Below, in pieces: positions 32,985-42,500 of a DNA stretch of 64,000 nucleotides (positions within the stretch are counted from its first letter, which is position 1; every line of letters starts with the position of its first letter). A program made the translations under genes and the position numbers. The notes beneath the pieces were generated by a model. It was not told the DNA's origin, did not search any database, and saw nothing but the letters and a program-made list of their open reading frames with translations. The DNA is from Catellatospora sp. KI3 (GTDB lineage Bacteria > Actinomycetota > Actinomycetes > Mycobacteriales > Micromonosporaceae): contig NZ_JASAMB010000022.1 in assembly GCF_029948125.1 (NCBI RefSeq), positions 1 to 64,000 of the forward strand. The letters run 5' to 3'.

Positions 32985-35009
32985 GTGGCGAGCCCTACCT
33001 CCCTGCTGAAGCGACTGCTGCTCGGCAGGCCGTTCCGATCCGACCATATGCAGCACACGCTGCTGCCCAAGCGGATCGCACTGCCCATCTTCGCCTCGGA
33101 CGCGCTCTCCAGCGTCGCGTACGCGCCCGGCGAGATCCTGCTGACCCTGTCCGTGGCCGGTGCCGCCGCCTACGCGTACTCCCCGTGGGTGGCGCTGGCG
33201 GTCGTGGTGGTGATGCTCACCGTGGTGGCGAGCTACCGCCAGAACGTGCACGCGTACCCGTCGGGCGGTGGCGACTACGAGGTCGCCACGGTCAACCTCG
33301 GCCCGAAGGCGGGCCTCGGCGTGGCCAGCGCGCTGCTGGTCGACTACGTGCTCACGGTCGCGGTGTCGATCTCCTCCGGAGTGGACAGCCTCGGCGACGC
33401 GATCCCGCTGATCGGCCAGCACAAGGTGGTCTCGGCGGTGCTGCTGATCGCGATCCTGGCCGCCCTGAACCTGCGCGGGCTCAAGGAGTCGGGTCTGCTC
33501 TTCGCCATCCCGACGTACCTGTTCATGTTCGCCATCGTCGGGCTGGTCGGCTGGGGCATGTTCCGCATCCTCGTGCTCGGCGAGGACCTGCAGGCATCCA
33601 GCGCCGACCTGACCATCCTGCCCGAGCACGGCATGAGCGTGGCCACCAGCTTCGCCTTCGCGTTCCTGCTGGTGCGGGCGTTCTCCTCCGGCTGCGCCGC
33701 GCTCACCGGCGTCGAGGCGATCTCCAACGGCGTACCCGCGTTCAAGTCGCCCAAGAGCCGCAACGCCGCCACCACGCTGCTGCTGCTGGGCACCATCTCG
33801 ATCGCGATGATGCTCGGCATCGTGGCGCTCAGCCTGATGACCAACCTGCAGTACGTCGAGAACCCCGCCGAGCAGATCGTCGGCGCCGGGCCCAACTACA
33901 AGCAGCCCACCGTCATCGCGCAGCTGGCCGAGGCCGTCTTCAACCACTTCCCGCCCGGCTTCTACCTGGTCATCGGGGTGACCGCGCTGATCCTGGTGCT
34001 CGCCGCCAACACCGCCTTCAACGGCTTCCCGGTGCTGGGCTCGATCCTGGCCCAGGACCGCTACCTGCCGCGGCAGCTGCACACCCGGGGCGACCGGCTG
34101 GCGTTCTCCAACGGCATCATGTTCCTGGCCGCGTTCGCGGCGGTGCTGGTGATCGCGTTCCAGGCGCAGACCACGCGGCTGATCCAGCTGTACATCGTGG
34201 GCGTGTTCGTGTCGTTCACGCTGTCGCAGATCGGCATGCTGCGGCACTGGAACCGGCTGCTGCGCACCGAGCGCGACCCGCTGGCGCGGCGGCGGATGAA
34301 CCGGTCCAAGGCCATCAACGGCTTCGGTGCCGTGATGACCGGTTTCGTGCTCATCCTGGTGCTGTTGACGAAGTTCACCCACGGTGCCTGGATCTCGCTG
34401 GCGGCGATGGCGGTGATCTACGCGGTGATGGTGGCGATCCGCAAGCACTACGACACGGTGGCGCGCGAGCTGGTGCCGTCGGAGGAGCGGCCGGTGCTGC
34501 CCGCCCGCAACCACGCGGTGGTGCTGGTCAGCAAGGTGCACCTGCCGACGATGCGGGCGCTGGCGTACGCGAAGGCGACCCGGCCGGACACGCTCACGGC
34601 GCTGACGGTCAACGTCGACACGGCCGACACCCGGGCCATCCAGGCCGAGTGGGAGCGGCGCGGCATCAGCGTGCCGCTGACGGTGGTCGACTCGCCGTAC
34701 CGGGAGATCTCGCGGCCCATCATTGACTATGTGAAGTCGCTGCGCCGGTCGTCGCCGCGCGACGTGGTCACGGTCTTCATCCCGGAGTACGTGGTCGGGC
34801 GCTGGTGGGAGCATCTGCTGCACAACCAGTCCGCGCTGCGGATCAAGGGCCGGCTGCTGTACGAGGCCGGCGTGATGGTCGTCAGCGTGCCCTGGCAGCT
34901 CGACTCGACCAGCACCACCAACCTGGACCGGCTCGACCGCAGCCTGGCCCGCACGCCGGCCCGCGGCCCCCGCCCGGGGGAGGATGGGTACGTGAGCACG
35001 CATGACTGA
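32985..35009 (+). CDS. APC permease, KimA-like potassium importer
   Basis: 674-residue membrane transporter with about 12 helices and a ~170-residue C-terminal cytoplasmic domain. The first helix LPIFASDALSSVAYAPGEIL is the hallmark of the KimA/YdaO branch, with residues that bind K+ in Bacillus KimA. YPSGGGDYEVATVNLGPKAG and SSGCAALTGVEAISNGVPAF are also typical. The C-terminal part (NHAVVLVSKVHLPTMRALAY ... VVTVFIPEYVVGRWWEHLLH) resembles a universal-stress-protein fold that in KimA binds c-di-AMP. Divergent TrkA genes make a K+ role plausible. It overlaps the RNA methyltransferase gene by 8 bases. In many annotations it is just 'APC family permease'. Confidence 0.85.
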   Translation: MASPTSLLKRLLLGRPFRSDHMQHTLLPKRIALPIFASDALSSVAYAPGEILLTLSVAGAAAYAYSPWVALAVVVVMLTVVASYRQNVHAYPSGGGDYEVATVNLGPKAGLGVASALLVDYVLTVAVSISSGVDSLGDAIPLIGQHKVVSAVLLIAILAALNLRGLKESGLLFAIPTYLFMFAIVGLVGWGMFRILVLGEDLQASSADLTILPEHGMSVATSFAFAFLLVRAFSSGCAALTGVEAISNGVPAFKSPKSRNAATTLLLLGTISIAMMLGIVALSLMTNLQYVENPAEQIVGAGPNYKQPTVIAQLAEAVFNHFPPGFYLVIGVTALILVLAANTAFNGFPVLGSILAQDRYLPRQLHTRGDRLAFSNGIMFLAAFAAVLVIAFQAQTTRLIQLYIVGVFVSFTLSQIGMLRHWNRLLRTERDPLARRRMNRSKAINGFGAVMTGFVLILVLLTKFTHGAWISLAAMAVIYAVMVAIRKHYDTVARELVPSEERPVLPARNHAVVLVSKVHLPTMRALAYAKATRPDTLTALTVNVDTADTRAIQAEWERRGISVPLTVVDSPYREISRPIIDYVKSLRRSSPRDVVTVFIPEYVVGRWWEHLLHNQSALRIKGRLLYEAGVMVVSVPWQLDSTSTTNLDRLDRSLARTPARGPRPGEDGYVSTHD

Positions 35010-36219
35010 CACCGCTGTCGCCGTCCAGGCCGACGAGCTGTACGAGGGTGACCGGGTCGAGGTGACCGTCGGCCCGGTGGCGCACGGCGGCCACTGCGTG
35101 GCCCGGCACGCCGGACGGGTGATCTTCGTCCGGCACGCCCTGCCCGGCGAGCGCGTGGTGACCGAGATCACCGAGGTGCACAAGGCGTACCTGCGCGGCG
35201 ACGCCGTCGAGGTGCTGCAGGCGTCGGCGGACCGGATCACCCCGCGCTGCCCGTACGCCCATGCCGACGGCTGCGGCGGCTGCGACCTGCAGCACGTCGC
35301 CCCGCCCGCGCAGCTGGACTGGAAGGCGGCCGTCGTCCGGGAGCAGCTGGTCCGGCTGGGCAGGCTGGCCGAGGAGGAGGTCGACGCGCTGGCGGTGCGG
35401 GTCGAGGCGCTGCCCGGCGGCGACGAGGGCTGGCGCACCCGGGTGCGCTACCGCGCCGACGCCGCCGCCCGGCCCGGCCTGCTCAAGCACCGCTCCAACG
35501 AGGTGGTGGCGATCGACCGCTGCCGCATCGCGCACCCGGACATCCAGGCTCTGGACGTGCTGTCGCGCCGCTGGCCGGAGACCGACGTCATCGACGTGGT
35601 GCGCCCGGCGGGCGGCCCGGCCCAGCTGGTGCAGGAGCCGCCGCAGGAGATCGCCGAGCGGGCGGCCGGGCACGACTTCCGGATCTCGGCCGGGGGCTTC
35701 TGGCAGGTGCACCCGGCCGCCGCGGACATCCTGGTGCAGGCCGTGCTGGCGCAGCTGGACCCGCAGCCCGGCGAGCACGCCTGGGACCTGTACGGCGGCG
35801 CCGGCCTGTTCGCCGCCGCGCTGGCCGACCGCGTCGGCGTGACCGGCCACGTGACCGTGGTCGAGGCGGCCCGGGACGGCGTCGCGGCGGCGCGGGCCAA
35901 CCTGGCCGGGCGGCCTGTCTCCGTGATCGCCGCGCCGGTCGAGAAGGCCCTGCACCGCGACCGGCGGCCGCAGCAGCGGCTGCCCCGGCCGGACGTGGTG
36001 GTGCTGGACCCGCCGCGAACCGGAGCCGGGGCGGCGGTGGTGCGCGGCGTGATCGCCGCCGGGCCGCGCGCCGTGGCCTACGTCGCCTGCGACCCGGCGG
36101 CGTTCGCCCGCGACGTGCGCACGTTCCGGGAGGCGGGCTGGCGGCTGGCGGCGCTGCGGGCCTTCGACTGCTTCCCGCAGACCCACCACGTCGAGTGCGT
36201 GGCGCTGCTGGTGCCGTAG
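35002..36219 (+). CDS. TRAM-domain uracil-C5 RNA methyltransferase (TrmA/RlmD family)
   Basis: 405-residue SAM-dependent enzyme that makes 5-methyluridine in tRNA or rRNA. N-terminal TRAM domain (GDRVEVTVGPVAHGGHCVAR), a Cys cluster CPYAHADGCGGCDLQH consistent with a [4Fe-4S] site, a substrate-binding domain, then the methyltransferase core with WDLYGGAGLFAAALA (SAM), VVLDPPRTGAG (DPPR) and VAYVACDPAAFARD, where the Cys in ACDP attacks C6 of uracil. The catalytic base Glu is in THHVECVALL. The exact site (U54 of tRNA or a 23S position) is not decidable. Overlaps the KimA-like gene by 8 bases. Confidence 0.92.
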   Translation: MTDTAVAVQADELYEGDRVEVTVGPVAHGGHCVARHAGRVIFVRHALPGERVVTEITEVHKAYLRGDAVEVLQASADRITPRCPYAHADGCGGCDLQHVAPPAQLDWKAAVVREQLVRLGRLAEEEVDALAVRVEALPGGDEGWRTRVRYRADAAARPGLLKHRSNEVVAIDRCRIAHPDIQALDVLSRRWPETDVIDVVRPAGGPAQLVQEPPQEIAERAAGHDFRISAGGFWQVHPAAADILVQAVLAQLDPQPGEHAWDLYGGAGLFAAALADRVGVTGHVTVVEAARDGVAAARANLAGRPVSVIAAPVEKALHRDRRPQQRLPRPDVVVLDPPRTGAGAAVVRGVIAAGPRAVAYVACDPAAFARDVRTFREAGWRLAALRAFDCFPQTHHVECVALLVP

Positions 36220-36327
36220 CGGGCCGGGACCGTCACCGCGCCGTCGCGGACGGTTGCCGGGCCCACCGAGGAGTGAAGGTTCGGTGCAGGGGTACCGGAC
36301 GATGTGAGACCCGGTGCGGCCTGCCGA

Positions 36328-36333
36328 TAGACT
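36328..36333 (+). promoter_or_regulatory. Candidate -10 box upstream of dxs
   Basis: TAGACT ends 9 bases before an ATG (36343) that starts a nine-codon leader frame. A transcript from here would have at most a few bases of 5' leader. Confidence 0.4.
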
Positions 36334-36342
36334 GCCCACACC

Positions 36343-36372
36343 ATGAGCGATCGGATTGAGGTGGCGGTGTGA
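36343..36372 (+). CDS. Possible nine-residue leader ORF coupled to dxs
   Basis: ATG 36343 opens the peptide MSDRIEVAV, whose TGA (36370-36372) overlaps the dxs GTG as GTGA. The -10 box just upstream would make this ORF nearly leaderless, while GAGG inside it (36358-36361) is the likely dxs SD. Ribosomes finishing the leader could start dxs by coupling. Such short frames also arise by chance, so this is a proposal. Confidence 0.3.
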   Translation: MSDRIEVAV

Positions 36373-38306
36373 ACGAGCGCACGAGCCTGTTGAGCACGGT
36401 TCAGGGACCGCAGGACCTCAAGGCCCTGACCCCGGAGCAGCTGACGGGGCTGGCTGCCGAGATCCGGGACTTCCTGATCGCCAAGGTGGCCCGCACCGGC
36501 GGCCACCTCGGCCCGAACCTCGGTGTGGTCGAGCTCACCCTGGCCATGCACCGGGTGTTCGACTCGCCCACCGACCGGTTCGTCTTCGACACCGGCCACC
36601 AGGCATACGTGCACAAGATCGTCACCGGCCGCCAGGACGGGTTCGACCTGCTCCGCCAGCGCGGCGGCCTCACCGGCTACCCGAGCCAGGCCGAGAGCGA
36701 GCACGACCTGGTCGAGAACTGCCACGCCTCGACCGCCCTGTCCTACGCCGACGGCATCGCCAAGGCGTACGCGCTGCGCGGCGAGAAGCGCCACGTGGTC
36801 GCCGTGGTCGGCGACGGGGCGCTCACCGGCGGCATGTGCTGGGAGGCGCTGAACAACATCGCCGCCACCGACAACCCGCTCGTGATCATCGTGAACGACA
36901 ACGGGCGCTCGTACGCCCCGACCATCGGCGGCCTGGCCGACCACCTGGCCACGCTGCGCCTGAACCCGGGCTACGAGAAGGTCCTCGACCTGGTCAAGGA
37001 CGCGCTGGAGAAGACGCCGCTGGTCGGCAAGCCGCTGTTCGACGCCCTGCACGCGGTCAAGAAGGGCATCAAGGACGCGGTCGCGCCGCAGGCGATGTTC
37101 GAGGACCTGGGCCTGAAGTACATCGGGCCGGTGGACGGGCACGACCAGGCCGCGCTGGAGTCGGCGCTGACGCGCGCCCAGCGGTTCAACGGGCCGGTCA
37201 TCGTGCACGCGGTCACCGCGAAGGGCTACGGCTACCAGCCGGCCCTGGACGACGAGGCCGACCGGTTCCACGCGCCGAGCGCGTTCGACCCGCTGACCGG
37301 CCGCCTGCTGGCCGCGCCGAGCCTCAAGTGGACCAGCGTCTTCGCCGACGAGCTGGTCACCATCGCCGCGCAGCGGCCCGACGTGGTCGGCATCACCGCC
37401 GCCATGCCGGAGTCGACCGGCATCGACAAGCTGGCCGCCGCGTTCCCGCAGCGCGCCTTCGACGTCGGCATCGCCGAGCAGCACGCCACCACCTCGGCGG
37501 CGGGCCTGGCCCTGGCCGGGCTGCACCCGGTCGTCGCGGTGTACGCCACGTTCCTGAACCGCGCGTTCGACCAGGTGCTGCTCGACGTGGCCCTGCACCG
37601 GCTGCCGGTGACGTTCGTGCTGGACCGGGCGGGCATCACCGGCCCCGACGGCCCGAGCCACTACGGCATCTGGGACATGTCGGTGTTCGGCGTGGTCCCG
37701 GGCCTGCGGGTGGCCGCGCCGCGCGACGCCGAGACGCTGCGCGAGGAGCTGCGCGAGGCGGTCGGCATCAACGACGGCCCGACCATCGTCCGGTTCCCGA
37801 CCGGCTCGGTGCCCGCGGCGCTGCCCGCGCTGCGCCGCCTGGGCGGCAGCGACGGGCTGGGCGGCGTGGACGTGCTGGCCGAGGCCGAGCGCAAGGACGT
37901 GCTGCTGGTCGCCGTGGGCTCCTTCGCGCACCTGGCCGTGCAGGTGGCGGGCAAGCTGGCCGAGCGCGGCTTCGGCGTGACCGTGGTCGACCCGCGCTGG
38001 GTGCGGCCGGTGCCCGTCGAGATCGTCGGCCTGGCCCGCGAGCACAAGCTCGTGGTCACCATCGAGGACGGCGTACGCGCGGGCGGGGTCGGCGACGCGG
38101 TGTCGAAGCTGCTGCGCGACAACGAGCTGGACGTGCCGGTGCGCGACCTGGGCGTGCCGTCGCAGTGGCTGGACCACGGCACCCGGGCGGAGATCCTGGC
38201 CGAGATCGGCCTGACCGCGCCGGAGATCACCGAGAAGGTCACCAAATGGGCCTCGGCGGTCGCCGCCCCGGCCGAGCAGCCGCTGACCAGCTCGGTCCGC
38301 GGCTGA
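36369..38306 (+). CDS. dxs: 1-deoxy-D-xylulose-5-phosphate synthase
   Basis: 645-residue thiamine diphosphate enzyme joining pyruvate and glyceraldehyde 3-phosphate, the first step of the MEP isoprenoid pathway. [20 protein letters not shown] (His for catalysis), [20 protein letters not shown] (GDG...N thiamine motif with Mg2+), the Glu in [17 protein letters not shown] and [17 protein letters not shown] are diagnostic. C-terminal transketolase domain with [19 protein letters not shown] 36369 gives the family N-terminus; GAGG lies 7 bases before. A strong hairpin follows. It marks the edge of the conserved block before lineage-specific genes start. Confidence 0.97.
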   Translation: MNERTSLLSTVQGPQDLKALTPEQLTGLAAEIRDFLIAKVARTGGHLGPNLGVVELTLAMHRVFDSPTDRFVFDTGHQAYVHKIVTGRQDGFDLLRQRGGLTGYPSQAESEHDLVENCHASTALSYADGIAKAYALRGEKRHVVAVVGDGALTGGMCWEALNNIAATDNPLVIIVNDNGRSYAPTIGGLADHLATLRLNPGYEKVLDLVKDALEKTPLVGKPLFDALHAVKKGIKDAVAPQAMFEDLGLKYIGPVDGHDQAALESALTRAQRFNGPVIVHAVTAKGYGYQPALDDEADRFHAPSAFDPLTGRLLAAPSLKWTSVFADELVTIAAQRPDVVGITAAMPESTGIDKLAAAFPQRAFDVGIAEQHATTSAAGLALAGLHPVVAVYATFLNRAFDQVLLDVALHRLPVTFVLDRAGITGPDGPSHYGIWDMSVFGVVPGLRVAAPRDAETLREELREAVGINDGPTIVRFPTGSVPAALPALRRLGGSDGLGGVDVLAEAERKDVLLVAVGSFAHLAVQVAGKLAERGFGVTVVDPRWVRPVPVEIVGLAREHKLVVTIEDGVRAGGVGDAVSKLLRDNELDVPVRDLGVPSQWLDHGTRAEILAEIGLTAPEITEKVTKWASAVAAPAEQPLTSSVRG

Positions 38307-38327
38307 CCCAGCCGATCGAGCAGTAGC

Positions 38328-38359
38328 GCAGGGGCCGTCCGGCAACGGGCGGCCCCTGC
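38328..38359 (+). terminator. Terminator hairpin after dxs
   Basis: GCAGGGGCCG (38328-38337) pairs with CGGCCCCTGC (38350-38359) around 12 bases, 22 bases after the stop codon. It isolates dxs from the beta-propeller genes. Confidence 0.8.
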
Positions 38360-38447
38360 GCCGTGCGGTACCGGCCGGCCGCCTGCAACCGATACCCAGG
38401 TTCGAGGCGTCACCTCACGCGGACACATCGTGAGGCGGTGCGGGCGG

Positions 38448-39803
38448 ATGCGACAGCAGGGCGTGGACGGCGAGATCGGCGTCATCGACCTCGGCGACGG
38501 CTGGGACGACGAGGAAGAGGTCAGCCTGCCGCCCAAGCCGGGGCTGGGCTGGCAGCGCCGCGCCGGGCTCGCCGCCATGGTGCTGGTCGTGCTGGTCAGC
38601 GCCGCGGCGGCGGCCCGGCCGCAGGGCGCCGGGCTGCGGCAGCTCGCGCTGCGTGACGCCGTCGTCAGCGCGATGGTGCTGGTCGGCGCCGACACGGTCG
38701 CGGTGCGCAGCCGCGAGGCGATCACGGGCTGGAACCTGGCCGACGGCGCGCTGCGCTGGCAGGTGCCGGTCAGCGGGGAGCTTGACAGCTTCTTCGGCAT
38801 CGCCGGCCTGCTGGTGGTCAGCCAGGTCCCGGGCACCCCCGCCGACGGCGAGGGCGAGCAGCCGCCCGTCCAGACCACGGCGTACGACGCGTACACCGGC
38901 AAGGTCCGCTGGTACGCCGCCGACTGGACGCGGCAGGTCGGCGGCCGCTGGCTGCTGGCCTATCACCGGCGTGCGGACGGCGCGATGGAGATCGAAGGGC
39001 ACGACCCCCGCGACTACCGGCTGCTCTGGCGCACGCCGGCCTCGCTGACCATCGCGCTCGACGAGCAATCCGGCACGCTGTGGCGGCTGTCGCCCGAGGG
39101 CGAGATCGTCGAGCACGACCTGGCCGACGGCACCGCCCGCCGCTCGGTCGCGGTGCCGGTCCCGACCGGCGAGCGGGTGGAGCTGACCTACGGCGACGAC
39201 GTGGTCGGGCTGGTCAGCGGCGGCGAAGGCGCCGTGCAGCCGGACGGCAGCCCCGTCGTCCCGCAGACGCCCCGGACCGAGCTGTGGTTCGACCGGGCCA
39301 CGCTGCGCCCGTCGGCCGCCGGGCCGCGCTGGGCGTGGCAGCTGGACTGCGGGGGCGGCTACACCTGCGGGCTCACCGCCACGCCGGAGGGCCCGCGGAC
39401 CTGGATCATCGACGCCGCGACCGGCCGGCCGGTCGTCGTCCTGGCCGGCGGTGACCGGGGGTTCCTGCCCAGCGTGGCCGGCCCGCTGGCGGTCGGGTTC
39501 TCGTCGCTGTGGCTCGGCCCCCGCGTCGACGGGACGTTCGACCCGCTGACGGGCGGCGTGCGCCCCGCCTACCGGGACTGGTACGCGGTGCAGACCCGCA
39601 GCGATCTCGTGTCCTACCTGGTCCGACCCGGTCGGGCCGCCGACTCGACGTACCTGGGGGAGTTGCGGGCGGACGGGGAGCTGCGGATGATCGGCGAGCT
39701 GCCGTACGAGCTGAAGGAGTGCCTGTCCACCGCGCACGCCCTGATCTGCAGCACCACCGACGACCGGTTCGGCATCTGGCAGGTGGAGGCCGGTCCGCGA
39801 TGA
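38448..39803 (+). CDS. Membrane-anchored beta-propeller protein, paralogue 1 of 5
   Basis: 451-residue protein of unknown function. Cytoplasmic start with the motif GVIDLGDGWDDEEE, one membrane helix (AGLAAMVLVVLVSAAAAA), then ~380 extracellular residues with PQQ/BamB-like repeats such as ITGWNLADGALRWQVP and TTAYDAYTGKVRWYAA (Tyr/Trp-Asp-x-x-x-Gly-x-x-x-Trp blades). The Cys pair in LDCGGGYTCGL and a second pair ending in KECLSTAHALICSTTDD likely form disulfides. Start uncertain: ATG 38448, GTG 38463 (better by comparison with paralogues) or GTG 38430. First of five tandem paralogues; a 47-base gap to the next holds a 21-codon frame. Confidence 0.75.
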   Translation: MRQQGVDGEIGVIDLGDGWDDEEEVSLPPKPGLGWQRRAGLAAMVLVVLVSAAAAARPQGAGLRQLALRDAVVSAMVLVGADTVAVRSREAITGWNLADGALRWQVPVSGELDSFFGIAGLLVVSQVPGTPADGEGEQPPVQTTAYDAYTGKVRWYAADWTRQVGGRWLLAYHRRADGAMEIEGHDPRDYRLLWRTPASLTIALDEQSGTLWRLSPEGEIVEHDLADGTARRSVAVPVPTGERVELTYGDDVVGLVSGGEGAVQPDGSPVVPQTPRTELWFDRATLRPSAAGPRWAWQLDCGGGYTCGLTATPEGPRTWIIDAATGRPVVVLAGGDRGFLPSVAGPLAVGFSSLWLGPRVDGTFDPLTGGVRPAYRDWYAVQTRSDLVSYLVRPGRAADSTYLGELRADGELRMIGELPYELKECLSTAHALICSTTDDRFGIWQVEAGPR

Positions 39804-39849
39804 CCACGACGGAGACGGTGCCGCGGCGCCCGGACGAGCGGGACGGAAC

Positions 39850-41172
39850 ATGCCAACCGAAATGATCGACCTCGGCGACGACTGGGCGCTGCCGCGCGAG
39901 CAACCGCGCGCCACGCCGCTGTCCGTGCTGCGCCGGCGCGTCGCGTACGCGCTGGTGCTGCTCCTGGTCGCCACGCTGGGTGCCGCCGGGGTGCCGGCGC
40001 GCCGCGTCGCCGAACTGGGGCGGCACCGGCTGGAGGGCGTCACCGACCAGGTCGTCGGCGACATCCTGCACCCCGTCGACGACCTGGTGCTGGTCCAGGG
40101 CGGGGCCGCCCTCTCGGCGTACCAGACCGCGGACGGCGCCCTGCGCTGGAGCGCGCCCCACACGTCGGCGGCGGCCGACCGCGGTTACGTGACCGGAGCC
40201 GCGGGTGTGGTGCTGAGCATCGACGGTGGCCAGACGACGACGGCGTTCGACGCGAAGTCCGGCGCCCGGCTTTGGTCGGCGCCGCGGTCCGTGTACCCCG
40301 TCGCCGGGGTCGGCATGGACGTGCGCAACCGGACCGGTGACTTCTCCGAGCAGCCGACCCCGGGCGCCCCGCCACCCGGCACGGACTCCGTGACCGGGGT
40401 CGACCTGCGCACCGGAGCGACGCTGTGGACGGTTCCCGGCACCCCGTTCGCCACCGTCGACAGTGAGCGCGGGCTGGTGGTGACCGTCACGAACGACGGC
40501 GCGCTCGCGGTGTACGACGTCCACGGCGCGAGCCTGCTGCGCCGGGGCGAGGCGAAGTTCCCGCCGGGACGGCCCATGTACGTCGCCGCCTTCCAGGGCA
40601 CGGTCCAGCTGGCCGCGGCGTCGGCCGAGCCGGACGGCGGGCTCGGCTACCTCGACTACGACCTGACGACGATGCGGCCGCTGGCGCGCGAGGACGGCAC
40701 GCCGTACCGGTGCGGGCGGTACCGGTGCGTGGACCGCGTCGACCGGAACACCGTCGACTTCTTCCAGATCACGGTGACCGATCCGGTGACGCGGGCGCCG
40801 CTGTGGACCCTTGAGGCGAAGTCGAGTCTGCTGGCGGTCACGGACGGGTTCGTGGTGCTGGACGTCGGCCAGTCGTCCGGCGTCCGGGGCACGGACGCGC
40901 TCCGGCTAGTCGACCCGGCCACCGGGCGCACCCTGGTCGATCTGACCGGCTGGCTCGCGCTGGGCGCCGTCGACGGCAGCGACGGGTACGTGCTGCTGCG
41001 GGACGTGGGCAAGACCACCCAGGTGGCCAAGGTCGTGGCGGGTGCGGTCCGGGTGCTGGGCGTGCTGCCGCACCGGGCGCAGCGCTGCCTCTACCGCACC
41101 GACCGGCTGACCTGCCTGTTCGACGACGACCAACTGGGCATCTGGCGCGTGGACGGGCAGAGGGGACGCTGA
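39850..41172 (+). CDS. Membrane-anchored beta-propeller protein, paralogue 2 of 5
   Basis: 440 residues. MPTEMIDLGDDWALPREQP is the cytoplasmic motif; the helix is VAYALVLLLVATLGAAGVPA. The extracellular part has about seven blades, for example LSAYQTADGALRWSAP, TTAFDAKSGARLWSAP and VTGVDLRTGATLWTVPG. YRCGRYRC and, near the end, QRCLYRTDRLTCLFDDDQLG give the two Cys pairs shared with paralogues 3 and 4. No ligand or catalytic residues are apparent; such propellers usually bind partners. GGACGGAAC before ATG is a weak SD, so coupling through the preceding frame is possible. Two bases separate it from paralogue 3. Confidence 0.82.
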   Translation: MPTEMIDLGDDWALPREQPRATPLSVLRRRVAYALVLLLVATLGAAGVPARRVAELGRHRLEGVTDQVVGDILHPVDDLVLVQGGAALSAYQTADGALRWSAPHTSAAADRGYVTGAAGVVLSIDGGQTTTAFDAKSGARLWSAPRSVYPVAGVGMDVRNRTGDFSEQPTPGAPPPGTDSVTGVDLRTGATLWTVPGTPFATVDSERGLVVTVTNDGALAVYDVHGASLLRRGEAKFPPGRPMYVAAFQGTVQLAAASAEPDGGLGYLDYDLTTMRPLAREDGTPYRCGRYRCVDRVDRNTVDFFQITVTDPVTRAPLWTLEAKSSLLAVTDGFVVLDVGQSSGVRGTDALRLVDPATGRTLVDLTGWLALGAVDGSDGYVLLRDVGKTTQVAKVVAGAVRVLGVLPHRAQRCLYRTDRLTCLFDDDQLGIWRVDGQRGR

Positions 41173-41174
41173 CC

Positions 41175-42500
41175 GTGGCGGTCGAACTGATCGAGCTCAG
41201 CGACGACTGGACCCGGCCCCGCGAGGACCCCGGCGTGCCGCCGCTGCGGCCCCGGCGCGCGGTCCTGCTGGTGCTGCCGCTGCTGCTGACCGGCGCGCTC
41301 GGGGCCGCGGCCGCGCCGGTGCGGCAGGTGGCGGAGCTGGCCACGTACACGCTGCCGGGGGTGTCCCGGATCATCGACGGCGGTGCGGTCCGCGACGGCG
41401 GCGGGCTGCTGCTGGCCTCGGGTGCGGGCAGGCTCTCGGCGTACCGGCCCGCCGACGGGACGCTGCGGTGGAGCGTGCCGCTCGACCCGCGCGTCTCCGC
41501 CGACCTCTCCGTGCAGTCGGCGGAGGGGGTGGTGCTCGTCTTCGACGGCGGGACGACCACGGTGCTCGACCCCGACTTCGGCACGAGGCTGTGGACGGTG
41601 CCGCGTCCGCTGACCGTGGTCGGCGGCGTCGGCGTGGCCGCGTCCGAGATTCCCGTGTACATGGGGCCGGAGATGCAGCCGTACGCGGCCGGGCAGCTCG
41701 CCACGGAGCAGGAGGAGGCGACCATCTACGACCTGCGCACCGGCCGGGTGCTGTGGACAGTGCGGGGCGTGCCGTACGCGAGCCTCGCCGAGGCCCGCGG
41801 CGAGGTGTGGACGGTGACGCCCGCCGGCGCCTTCACCGTGTACGCCGTCCGCGACGGCTCGGTGCTGCGCACCGGCACGCTCGCCTTCCCGGCGGGGCGG
41901 CCCTACGGCGTGCACGTCCACGGCGACGACCAGATCACGTTGAGCTCGGCTGGCTCGGGTGACGCGTTGACGGAGGTCCGCTACGACCTTGCGACGCTGC
42001 GGGTGCGCCAGCCCGGCGCGGACGCCGCGAGTCATCCGTGCGGCCGGTTCAGCTGCTCGTTCGAGCCGGTGCCGGACAGCGACGACTTCCATGTCACCGT
42101 GCGCGACCCCGCTACCGGTGCGGCCCGCTACCGGCTCGGCAGCCGCATCCAGGTGATGGCGGTGGGCGAGTGGTTCGCCACGGTCGACCTGGGCCAGGGG
42201 CGCGGCACCGGACTGGCCGCCACCCGGCTCATCGACCAGGCCACCGGGCAGGTGCGGCTCGACCTCACCGGTTGGGAGGTGCTGCCCGCCGCGGATGACA
42301 GCGGCGGCTACCTGCTGCTGCGGGACGCCGGCGGGCAGACGCAGGTCGGCGTGGTGGTCGACGGCCGGGTGCAGACGCTGGGCCTGCTGAAGCACCGGGT
42401 GCAGGAATGCCACCGCCGGGACGACTGGCTGGCCTGCGGCCACAGCGGCAACCAGTTGACGATGTGGCGGATCATCGCGCCGGAGGACAGCCGACCGTGA
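41175..42500 (+). CDS. Membrane-anchored beta-propeller protein, paralogue 3 of 5
   Basis: 441 residues. Cytoplasmic motif VELIELSDDWTRPREDP, helix VLLVLPLLLTGALGAAAAP, extracellular blades including LSAYRPADGTLRWSVP and ATIYDLRTGRVLWTVRG. Cys pairs HPCGRFSC and QECHRRDDWLACG. The sequence near the N-terminus (PLRPRRAVLLVLP) and the blade spacing closely follow paralogue 2, pointing to tandem duplication. It starts at GTG 41175, two bases after the previous stop, and its stop overlaps the next start as GTGA. Function unknown. Confidence 0.82.
   Translation: MAVELIELSDDWTRPREDPGVPPLRPRRAVLLVLPLLLTGALGAAAAPVRQVAELATYTLPGVSRIIDGGAVRDGGGLLLASGAGRLSAYRPADGTLRWSVPLDPRVSADLSVQSAEGVVLVFDGGTTTVLDPDFGTRLWTVPRPLTVVGGVGVAASEIPVYMGPEMQPYAAGQLATEQEEATIYDLRTGRVLWTVRGVPYASLAEARGEVWTVTPAGAFTVYAVRDGSVLRTGTLAFPAGRPYGVHVHGDDQITLSSAGSGDALTEVRYDLATLRVRQPGADAASHPCGRFSCSFEPVPDSDDFHVTVRDPATGAARYRLGSRIQVMAVGEWFATVDLGQGRGTGLAATRLIDQATGQVRLDLTGWEVLPAADDSGGYLLLRDAGGQTQVGVVVDGRVQTLGLLKHRVQECHRRDDWLACGHSGNQLTMWRIIAPEDSRP

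Noticed and set aside
32865-35438. An 857-codon minus-strand open frame opposite the KimA-like and RNA methyltransferase genes
   Set aside because: Low-complexity His/Gln/Arg-rich translation with no motifs; both plus-strand genes are clear.
36356-38326. A 656-codon plus-strand frame inside dxs
   Set aside because: It is the +2 shadow of dxs; only the dxs frame shows thiamine-enzyme motifs.
39800-39865. A 21-codon frame (MTTTETVPRRP...) between propeller genes 1 and 2
   Set aside because: It overlaps the first stop codon and the second start and could couple translation, but it has no SD of its own and no homology I can recognise; kept only as a remark.
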